Shown: positions 1-5,397 of the stretch, one piece after another
How positions within the stretch are numbered: the first letter of the stretch is position 1
How the letters are laid out: every line of letters starts with the position of its first letter
Source: Candidatus Faecousia faecipullorum
GTDB taxonomy: Bacteria; Bacillota; Clostridia; Oscillospirales; Oscillospiraceae
NCBI GenBank assembly: GCA_018710805.1
Contig: DVJG01000173.1
Location: forward strand, 1 to 6,130
Direction: 5' to 3'
DNA: 6,130 nucleotides
The notes under the pieces: model-generated
Told to the model about the DNA's origin: nothing
Databases searched by the model: none
The model's input: only the letters and a program-made list of their open reading frames with translations
Made by a program: the position numbers and the translations under genes

Positions 1-97
1 TATCCCCAAAGCGGACCACCATGTCCACACATTTAACTCTTGCAGCGGTTTCCGGCAGAAAGTCTGCGGCGGAATCCACAATAATTTTTACGCTCAT
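1..97 (-). CDS. DegV family (fatty-acid-binding) protein, N-terminal part only
   Basis: Only the first 32 codons are inside the window; the gene runs off the left edge. The visible N-terminus is MSVKIIVDSAADFLPETAAR, followed by a strand ending VDMVVRFGD. The order 'IxVDSAADLP' then a hydrophobic strand ending in F-G-D is typical of the start of DegV/FakB proteins. Known members bind a fatty acid in a deep pocket; FakB partners present it to the FakA kinase. The start ATG (97-95) has a perfect AGGAGG (110-105 on the - strand) 7 bases upstream. It overlaps the stop of the upstream marR-like gene as ATGA, so the two are probably co-transcribed and translationally coupled. Cytoplasmic location is inferred: no signal peptide is visible. 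Family assignment is fairly firm despite the short fragment, but whether it is a true FakB cannot be judged from 32 residues. Confidence 0.8.
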   Translation of the reverse strand, partial: MSVKIIVDSAADFLPETAARVKCVDMVVRFGD

Positions 98-549
98 TTC
101 GTTTCCTCCTTGTGATTGAGCCCCGTTTTACACAGGGCGTGCAGGTTCTCGGCAATGTGGCCCAGGACACGGTAGCAGGTTCTTTTTTCTTCCTCCGTCA
201 GCCCTTCCCCTGCCAGCTCCACTGCCAGCTCTCCCTGACGGCTTACGGTTTCGGCGGCTTCCCGTCCCTTTTCTGTCAGGGTAATGGTCCCACGATAGCC
301 TGTGTTCCGAAGGACAAGGCCATTCTGGATCAGCTCCGCCAGGGTCCGGGAAATGGCAGCCTTATCCTTCTCGCATTCTTCCGCCAATCTCGCCGCCGCA
401 ACCCCTTCCGGAAAACGGCTGATGGCAAGCAGGCACTGGGCATAGGGACCCTTCAGGCCAAATTTTCCCATTTCCATCCGTTCAATACGCTGGATATCGT
501 GGTAGAGGCTGGATATCCAGGCGGAATATCTCTCATATTTACTGGACAT
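94..549 (-). CDS. MarR-family winged-helix transcriptional regulator
   Basis: A 151-residue protein starting MSSKYERYSAW, within the usual MarR length of about 140-160. Residues 1-45 are helical and would form part of the dimer interface. Residues about 48-78 (EGVAAARLAEECEKDKAAIS, then RTLAELIQNGLV) form the helix-turn-helix. About 79-94 (LRNTGYRGTITLT, then EKG) is the wing, and 95-140 are the closing helices. MarR proteins are dimeric DNA-binding regulators, often self-repressing and released by a small ligand; the ligand here is unknown. The start at 549 is chosen because AAGGAGGGG lies 6 bases upstream and a strong promoter sits just beyond it. The frame stays open to 744, but that stretch contains the promoter itself. 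Its stop overlaps the DegV start by 4 bases, suggesting that it controls the fatty-acid-binding protein, much as the MarR-type FabT controls lipid genes in other Bacillota. That functional link is inference. Confidence 0.9.
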   Translation of the reverse strand: MSSKYERYSAWISSLYHDIQRIERMEMGKFGLKGPYAQCLLAISRFPEGVAAARLAEECEKDKAAISRTLAELIQNGLVLRNTGYRGTITLTEKGREAAETVSRQGELAVELAGEGLTEEEKRTCYRVLGHIAENLHALCKTGLNHKEETK

Positions 550-582
550 AATTTGCCCCTCCTTTTGCTTTACGCTTTTCAG

Positions 583-611
583 AGGATACCATACTTTTGT
601 TGTCATGTCAA
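583..611 (-). promoter_or_regulatory. Housekeeping-sigma promoter of the marR-degV unit
   Basis: On the - strand, TTGACA (611-606) is a perfect -35 box. It is followed by a 17-base spacer ending in TGG and a -10 box TATCCT (588-583), giving an extended -10 of form TGG-TATCCT. Transcription should begin near 575, leaving a 5' leader of about 25 bases before the ATG at 549 that contains the Shine-Dalgarno sequence. This placement is the main reason for rejecting upstream starts of the regulator. Confidence 0.8.
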
Positions 612-613
612 CA
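598..613. promoter_or_regulatory. Candidate operator: 16-base near-palindrome over the marR -35 box
   Basis: TGTTGTCATGTCAACA pairs at 7 of 8 symmetric positions about its centre (605/606); only 603/608 (T/T) breaks the symmetry. It covers the -35 hexamer of the regulator promoter and part of its spacer. MarR dimers usually bind imperfect palindromes of about 16-20 bases with TTG...CAA arms, which this matches, so autorepression is a reasonable inference. No second full copy is seen at the pyrC promoter. Confidence 0.5.
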
Positions 614-668
614 TCTATCCGTGTTTCTGATTCACTAATTTTTCCATTCGTCAATAAAATACTTCGCC

Positions 669-693
669 ATTCCTGCAATATCTGCAAAGGAAT
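669..693. repeat. Imperfect inverted repeat between the divergent promoters
   Basis: ATTCCT (669-674) pairs with AGGAAT (688-693). Inside it, GCA (675-677) pairs with TGC (683-685) around ATATC, with AA (686-687) unpaired. It lies 22 bases upstream of the pyrC -35 box in an AT-rich stretch that codes for nothing recognisable. It could be a protein-binding site for either divergent unit, or chance symmetry. The rest of 612-715 shows no other structure I would defend. Confidence 0.3.
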
Positions 694-715
694 CCATATA
701 TCAGCCATTTTACGC

Positions 716-744
716 TTGACATTTCCGCAATTCCATGGTATCAT
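716..744 (+). promoter_or_regulatory. Housekeeping-sigma promoter of the pyr operon
   Basis: TTGACA (716-721) is a perfect -35 box. A 17-base spacer ends in TGG, and TATCAT (739-744) is the -10 box with a TG extension. The predicted start is near 750-751, giving a leader of about 92 bases before pyrC. It uses the same layout as the divergent marR promoter, and both share ATGGTATC across the -10. I see no competing promoter nearer to pyrC. Confidence 0.8.
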
Positions 745-759
745 TTCACAGATAAATAC

Positions 760-809
760 AGCGGCTCGCCGCCAAACTCGTCTTGCCGCTCTCGGCAGGA
801 CATTTTTTT
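760..809 (+). promoter_or_regulatory. Putative pyr leader attenuator (mutually exclusive hairpins)
   Basis: The leader can fold in competing ways. AGCGGC (760-765) is exactly complementary to GCCGCT (785-790), which contains the left arm of the terminator hairpin, so this pairing would act as an antiterminator. The same 5' segment can instead pair locally, GCGG (761-764) with CCGC (769-772) around CTCG, which would free the terminator. This arrangement resembles the antiterminator/anti-antiterminator logic of Bacillota pyr operons. The conserved PyrR-binding loop sequence (UCCAGAGAGGCU-like) is not present, and no ATG-started leader peptide with a ribosome binding site is visible. The sensor is therefore unknown, and regulation is inferred from base pairing only. 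Confidence 0.45.
781..809 (+). terminator. Intrinsic terminator hairpin in the pyr leader, upstream of pyrC
   Basis: TCTTGCCG (781-788) pairs with CGGCAGGA (793-800), with one T-G wobble, around a CTCT loop. This 8-pair stem is followed after CA by seven T residues (803-809). It lies between the pyr promoter and the pyrC ribosome binding site, so it would cut off the operon rather than end an upstream gene: the upstream genes point the other way. Expected terminated RNA is about 60 bases. Confidence 0.65.
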
Positions 810-842
810 AGGCAGTGAGCAAAAACAGAAAGGAGAACTCTC

Positions 843-2051
843 ATGACGCAGGAGATGAAGACTCGAATGGCTTCTTCCCAGGGGTCCGTATTTGCAAACG
901 CGGTTTCCGCGTTTATTTCCCGTTTCCCCCAGTTCAATTCTCCCGCATTTGTGGTTTTCCCCGGCTTTTGTGACGTGCATGTGCATTTCAGAGAGCCGGG
1001 TTTTTCTTATAAAGAGACCATTTTTTCCGGTTCCCGGGCGGCGGCAAGAGGCGGCTACACCGCTGTGTGTACCATGCCGAACCTGAACCCCGTGCCGGAC
1101 AGTATCGAAAGCCTCAATGCTCAGCTGAATCTGATTGAAAAGGATGCCTGCATCCATGTCTATCCCTACGGCGCCATCACCCGGGGTGAAAAAGGGGAAG
1201 AACTGGCGGACCTGGCAGCAATGGCAGATAAGGTCTGCGGTTTCTCCGACGACGGCCGGGGTGTTCAGTCCCGAGACATGATGAAAAACGCCATGCTGGA
1301 AGCAAAGCGGCTTGGAAAGCTTATTGTTGCCCACTGCGAAGACAATTCCCTGCTCCACGGCGGCTACATCCACCAGGGCAGCTATGCCAAAGCCCACGGT
1401 CATCGGGGCATCTGCTCCGAAAGTGAGTGGGGGCAGATTGCCCGGGACCTGGATCTGGTTCGGGAGACAGGCTGCAGCTACCATGTGTGCCACATCTCAA
1501 CCAAAGAGAGCGTGGACCTCATCCGAAAAGCCAAGGCGGAAGGCCTGGATGTGACCTGTGAGACGGGTCCTCACTACCTTGTCATGGACGACAGCTTCCT
1601 GGCAGAAGACGGAAGATTCAAAATGAATCCGCCCATCCGGGATAAATCTGACCGGGAGGCTCTGGTGGAGGGGCTTCTGGACGGCACCATCGACATGATT
1701 GCAACCGACCACGCCCCCCACTCCGCTGAGGAGAAAGGCAAAGGACTTGAAAAGAGCGCCTTTGGCGTGGTGGGCATTGAGACGGCCTTCCCGATTCTCT
1801 ACACCTGCCTGGTAAAGCCCGGGATTCTCTCCATGGAGAAGCTGGTGGAGGTCCTCTGTGAGAATCCCCGAAAGCGGTTCCATCTGCCGCTGGGCACGGA
1901 CTTCTCCATCTGGGACCTGGACGCACAGTATGAGATTGACCCGAAGGATTTTCTCTCCATGGGAAAAGCCAGTCCCTTTACGGGATGGAATGTATTTGGT
2001 AAGTGTATGGGCACCGTCTGCCATGGAAAACTGGTGTACGAGGCAAAATAA
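843..2051 (+). CDS. pyrC: Dihydroorotase, class I, with a shortened N-terminus
   Basis: Catalyses reversible cyclisation of N-carbamoyl-L-aspartate to dihydroorotate, the third step of UMP synthesis, in the cytoplasm. The 402-residue protein is a metal-dependent amidohydrolase. The metal site reads H46-x-H48 in DVHVHFREPG, D136/D137 in FSDDG (the aspartate used in class I bacterial enzymes in place of a carbamylated lysine), H164 in VAHCED, H217 in CHIST and D289 in ATDHAPH. Substrate-contact candidates are R50, N80 in TMPN and H293. The C-terminus (FLSMGKASPFTGW, then GKLVY) is the normal closing strand region. It is a little short for the family (about 425), with the loss at the front: only 45 residues precede HxH, and residues 1-35 match nothing I recognise. 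The start is set by AGGAG (831-835), 7 bases upstream. It is first in the operon, 44 bases ahead of carB, and probably controlled by the leader attenuator. Confidence 0.95.
   Translation: MTQEMKTRMASSQGSVFANAVSAFISRFPQFNSPAFVVFPGFCDVHVHFREPGFSYKETIFSGSRAAARGGYTAVCTMPNLNPVPDSIESLNAQLNLIEKDACIHVYPYGAITRGEKGEELADLAAMADKVCGFSDDGRGVQSRDMMKNAMLEAKRLGKLIVAHCEDNSLLHGGYIHQGSYAKAHGHRGICSESEWGQIARDLDLVRETGCSYHVCHISTKESVDLIRKAKAEGLDVTCETGPHYLVMDDSFLAEDGRFKMNPPIRDKSDREALVEGLLDGTIDMIATDHAPHSAEEKGKGLEKSAFGVVGIETAFPILYTCLVKPGILSMEKLVEVLCENPRKRFHLPLGTDFSIWDLDAQYEIDPKDFLSMGKASPFTGWNVFGKCMGTVCHGKLVYEAK
896..914 (+). repeat. Perfect hairpin inside the 5' end of pyrC
   Basis: AAACGCGG (896-903) and CCGCGTTT (907-914) are exact inverted copies separated by TTT, an 8-pair stem about 54 bases into the gene. 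It lies in the part of pyrC that codes for the unconserved N-terminus and is followed by a pyrimidine-rich stretch (TTTATTTCCCGTTT). It could slow early transcription or translation, or act with the upstream attenuator. The T tract is interrupted, so I do not call it a terminator. Confidence 0.45.
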
Positions 2052-2095
2052 ACCCATCAATTTGATTGTATATAGATTTTAGGAGGAATTGCACA

Positions 2096-5000
2096 ATGGC
2101 AAAGCGTACGGACATTAAGAAAATTCTCATCATCGGCTCCGGCCCCATCGTCATCGGACAGGCCGCTGAGTTCGACTACGCCGGCACCCAGGCCTGCCTG
2201 GCCCTAAAGGAAGAAGGTTACGAAGTGGTGCTGGTGAACTCCAACCCCGCCACCATCATGACCGACACCGTCATTGCCGACAAGGTCTACATGGAGCCCC
2301 TGACCCTGGAATACGTGGCAAAAATCATCCGCTATGAGCGTCCCGACGCCATTATCCCCGGCATCGGCGGTCAGACCGGACTGAACCTTGCCATGCAGTT
2401 AGAGAAGAAGGGCATTCTGAAAGAGTGCCGGGTGCAGCTTCTGGGCACCTCCAGCGAATCCATCGACCGGGCCGAGGACCGGGAGAAGTTCAAGGAGCTG
2501 TGCCAGTCCATCGGTGAGCCCGTCATTCCCTCTGAAATCACATACTCCATCGAAGAAGCCAAGGAAGCGGCAAAGCGCATCGGCTACCCTGTGGTCCTGC
2601 GTCCCGCCTTTACCCTGGGCGGCACCGGCGGCGGCTTCGCCTACAACGAGGACGAGCTGGTGGAAGTGGGCCTCAACGCCTTTGCCCTCTCCCCTGTACA
2701 CCAGGTGCTCATTGAAAAGTCCGTGAAGGGCTACAAAGAGATTGAGTTTGAGGTCATGCGTGACTCTGAAGACCACGCCATCACCATCTGCGGCATGGAG
2801 AACATCGACCCCGTAGGCGTCCACACCGGCGACTCCATGGTGGTTGCTCCCATTATGACCCTCAATGACCATGACCTGAAAATGCTGAACGACTCCGCCA
2901 TCAAGCTCATCCGGGAGCTGAAAATTCAGGGCGGCTGCAACGTCCAGTTTGCCCTGAATCCCCATTCCTCCGAATACTTCCTTATTGAGGTCAACCCCCG
3001 GGTGTCCCGCTCCTCCGCCCTGGCTTCCAAGGCCTCCGGCTACCCCATTGCCCGGGTCACCGCCAAGATCGCCGTTGGCATGGCTCTGGAGGATATTAAA
3101 ATCGCCAACACCACCGCCGCCTTTGAGCCGCGCCTGGATTACGTAGTGGCCAAGATGCCCCGTTTTCCCTTCGACAAATTTGCCACTGCACCCAACGTTT
3201 TGGGCACCCAGATGAAGGCTACCGGCGAGGTCATGGGCATCGGCTCCAATCTGGAAGAGTGCCTGCTGAAATCCGTCCGTTCTCTGGAAATCGGCGCCCG
3301 GCATTTCTATCTGCCGAAGTTCAACAGCATGACCACCGAGGAGCTGCTCGTCTATATCTCCACCTTCCGGGATGACAACTTCTTTGCCGCAGCCGAGCTG
3401 CTGCGCCGGGGCGTGACCGTAGAGAAAATCGCGGAAATCACCATGATTACCCCCTTCTTCCTGGAAGCCCTGAAGCACATTGTGGACATGGAGCGCTCCG
3501 TTGCCGAGCACAAGGGCGACCTGGAAGTTCTGAAAGCCGCCAAGGCCATGGGCTTCTCTGATTCCTACATTGCGAAGCTCTGGAACGTCAGCGAGCTGGA
3601 AGTCTTCGACCTTCGCAAAGAAAACGCCCTCTTCCCCATGTTCCGCATGGTGGATACCTGCCACACCAACGCCTATATTCCCTACTTCTACTCCTCCTAC
3701 GAGGGAAAGAACGACTCCATTCTCACGAACCGCAAGAAAATCGTGGTTCTCGGCGCAGGTCCCATCCGTATCGGCCAGGGCGTGGAATTCGACTACTCCA
3801 CCGTCCATGCCGTCATGACCATCAAGAAGGCCGGCTACGAGGCCATTATTATCAACAACAACCCCGAAACCGTCTCCACGGACTACACCACCGCCGACAA
3901 GCTCTACTTTGAGCCTCTGACTGTGGAAGACGTCATGAATATCATCGAATTTGAGAAGCCCGACGGCGTCATCGCCTCCCTGGGCGGTCAGACTGCCATC
4001 AATCTGGCCCAGCCCCTTTCTGACCGGGGCGTGAAAATCGTGGGCACCGATTGCGCCGCCATCGACAAAGCCGAAAACCGGGATTCCTTCGAGAAACTGC
4101 TCACGGAGCTCCAGATTCCCCAGCCTAAGGGCCGGGCCGTGACCAATATCGAAGACGGTCTCTCCGCCGCCGAAGAGATCGGCTATCCCGTGCTGGTGCG
4201 TCCCTCCTTCGTGCTGGGCGGTCGGGCCATGCAGATTGTTGCCAACGAGAAACAGCTCCGGCACTATCTCCGCACCGCCGTGGAAATTGACGAAGATAAG
4301 CCCGTTCTGGTTGACAAGTATATCCAGGGCCGGGAAGTGGAAATCGATGCCATCTGCGATGGACGGGATGTCTTCGTCCCCGGCATCATGGAACTGGTGG
4401 AACGCACCGGCGTCCACTCCGGTGACTCCATTTCCGTCTACCCTGCCTTCTCCATCTCCAATAAGGTCAAGGGTACCATTTTGCAGTACGCCAAGAAACT
4501 GGGTCTGGGCATCGGCATCATCGGTCTTTTCAACATCCAGTTTATCGTGGACGAGCATGACAACATCTTCATCATTGAGGTGAACCCCCGCTCCTCCCGT
4601 ACCGTGCCCTTCCTTTCCAAGGCCACCGGCTACTCCCTGGCAGACATTGCCACCGACGTCATTCTGGGCAAGAGCCTCAAGGAACAGGGCTTCTTCGACA
4701 TCTATCCCGATGAAAAAAAGCGCTGGTATGTCAAGGCTCCTGTGTTCTCCTTCAACAAAATCCGCGGTCTGGACGCCTATCTGTCCCCCGAAATGAAGTC
4801 CACCGGCGAGGCCATCGGCTACGACCGGACCATGACGAGAGCGCTCTATAAAGCCCTGCAGGCCTCCGGCATGAAGCTGCAGAACTACGGCACCGTCTTT
4901 GCAACCATTGCCGATAAGGATAAGGCCGAGGCTCTGCCTCTGATTCGCCGCTTCTACAAACTGGGCTTCAACATTGAGGCCACCGCCGGAACCGCCACCT

Positions 5001-5266
5001 ATCTGAAAGCCAACGGCATTCGGACCCATGTGCTGGGCAAAATCAGCGACGGCAGCAACGAGATTCCCAACGCTCTGCGCCAGGGTCACATTGCCTACGT
5101 CATCAATACCAAGAGTCTGGGCGCCGATGAGCACGACGGCCTGCAGATCCGCCAGATTGCCACGGAGCACAACGTGACCCTCTTCACCGCTCTGGACACC
5201 ATCCGGGTCCTGCTGGATGTGCTGGAGGAGACCACCCTCACCATCTCCACCATCGACGAAGAGTAA
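2096..5266 (+). CDS. carB: Carbamoyl phosphate synthetase large subunit
   Basis: Makes carbamoyl phosphate from bicarbonate, ammonia and two ATP, for pyrimidines and/or arginine. The 1056 residues match full length (E. coli 1073) and show the internal duplication. The first half has GSGPIVIGQAAEFDYAG (14-30), IGGQTGLN (90-97), and ATP-grasp 1 about 128-325 with EVNPR at 298-302. An oligomerisation region covers about 400-530. The second half has GAGPIRIGQGVEFDY (553-567), LGGQTAIN (629-636), and ATP-grasp 2 about 665-860 with EVNPR at 828-832. The MGS-like allosteric domain is about 930-1056 and keeps GT (965-966), K982 and N1004, which align with effector-contact positions in E. coli CarB, so feedback by a nucleotide such as UMP is plausible. 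The start at 2096 has AGGAGG (2081-2086) 9 bases upstream; a frame extension to 2066 would run through that site. The glutamine-hydrolysing partner carA is not adjacent, so it must be elsewhere if the complex uses glutamine. Confidence 0.97.
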   Translation: MAKRTDIKKILIIGSGPIVIGQAAEFDYAGTQACLALKEEGYEVVLVNSNPATIMTDTVIADKVYMEPLTLEYVAKIIRYERPDAIIPGIGGQTGLNLAMQLEKKGILKECRVQLLGTSSESIDRAEDREKFKELCQSIGEPVIPSEITYSIEEAKEAAKRIGYPVVLRPAFTLGGTGGGFAYNEDELVEVGLNAFALSPVHQVLIEKSVKGYKEIEFEVMRDSEDHAITICGMENIDPVGVHTGDSMVVAPIMTLNDHDLKMLNDSAIKLIRELKIQGGCNVQFALNPHSSEYFLIEVNPRVSRSSALASKASGYPIARVTAKIAVGMALEDIKIANTTAAFEPRLDYVVAKMPRFPFDKFATAPNVLGTQMKATGEVMGIGSNLEECLLKSVRSLEIGARHFYLPKFNSMTTEELLVYISTFRDDNFFAAAELLRRGVTVEKIAEITMITPFFLEALKHIVDMERSVAEHKGDLEVLKAAKAMGFSDSYIAKLWNVSELEVFDLRKENALFPMFRMVDTCHTNAYIPYFYSSYEGKNDSILTNRKKIVVLGAGPIRIGQGVEFDYSTVHAVMTIKKAGYEAIIINNNPETVSTDYTTADKLYFEPLTVEDVMNIIEFEKPDGVIASLGGQTAINLAQPLSDRGVKIVGTDCAAIDKAENRDSFEKLLTELQIPQPKGRAVTNIEDGLSAAEEIGYPVLVRPSFVLGGRAMQIVANEKQLRHYLRTAVEIDEDKPVLVDKYIQGREVEIDAICDGRDVFVPGIMELVERTGVHSGDSISVYPAFSISNKVKGTILQYAKKLGLGIGIIGLFNIQFIVDEHDNIFIIEVNPRSSRTVPFLSKATGYSLADIATDVILGKSLKEQGFFDIYPDEKKRWYVKAPVFSFNKIRGLDAYLSPEMKSTGEAIGYDRTMTRALYKALQASGMKLQNYGTVFATIADKDKAEALPLIRRFYKLGFNIEATAGTATYLKANGIRTHVLGKISDGSNEIPNALRQGHIAYVINTKSLGADEHDGLQIRQIATEHNVTLFTALDTIRVLLDVLEETTLTISTIDEE

Positions 5267-5303
5267 TCCGCTTTCCGCGCACCGTGAGAACAAGCCAAGG
5301 CAA

Positions 5304-5360
5304 TCTGTCAATCCCAAGTGCGATGATACGGGGAGAGCTACGTCTCTCCCCGTGGACAGA
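5304..5360 (+). repeat. Nested stem-loop in the carB-pyrK gap
   Basis: ACGGGGAGAG (5328-5337) pairs perfectly with CTCTCCCCGT (5344-5353) around CTACGT, and T5327-G5354 can extend the stem. Just outside, TCTGTC (5304-5309) pairs with GACAGA (5355-5360). The 3' side is therefore nearly continuous, while the 5' side carries a 17-base bulge (5310-5326). No T tract follows, so it is not an intrinsic terminator. Candidate roles are an mRNA processing or stability element, or a protein or ligand binding structure. It ends 37 bases before the pyrK start. The remaining gap (5267-5303, 5361-5397) holds only the pyrK ribosome binding site. Confidence 0.55.
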
Positions 5361-5397
5361 CCTGAATTTGTTCACCGTTTACGAACAGGAGAAACAA

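Noticed and set aside
550..744. N-terminal extension of the marR-like gene up to an ATG at 744 (65 extra residues)
   Set aside because: The extension contains the promoter and operator-like site, does not resemble the family, and the ATG at 549 has a strong ribosome binding site and gives a normal MarR length.
751..842. Canonical PyrR-binding loop or a leader peptide in the pyr leader
   Set aside because: No UCCAGAGAGGCU-like loop is present, and no ATG with a ribosome binding site lies between the predicted transcription start and pyrC.
741..1493. 250-residue open frame on the - strand across the pyr leader and pyrC
   Set aside because: It runs through the pyr promoter region and opposite the catalytic core of pyrC, and has no recognisable motif.
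2066..2095. Upstream ATG for carB adding 10 residues
   Set aside because: The extension covers the AGGAGG site at 2081-2086 and the added residues precede the conserved MAKRTDIKKILIIGSGP start; no ribosome binding site serves position 2066.
2399..5317. 972-residue open frame on the - strand opposite carB
   Set aside because: It mirrors carB codons rich in C-ending triplets, giving a G/V/D/H-rich translation with no domain, and carB itself is a full-length conserved gene.
5304..5333. Internal promoter for pyrKD in the carB-pyrK gap
   Set aside because: CTGTCA and GATGAT/GATACG are poor hexamers with wrong spacing compared with the near-consensus promoters elsewhere in the window.
5328..5353. 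Intrinsic terminator after carB
   Set aside because: The stem is strong, but the following bases (GGACAGACCTG) contain no T tract and pyrK follows on the same strand.
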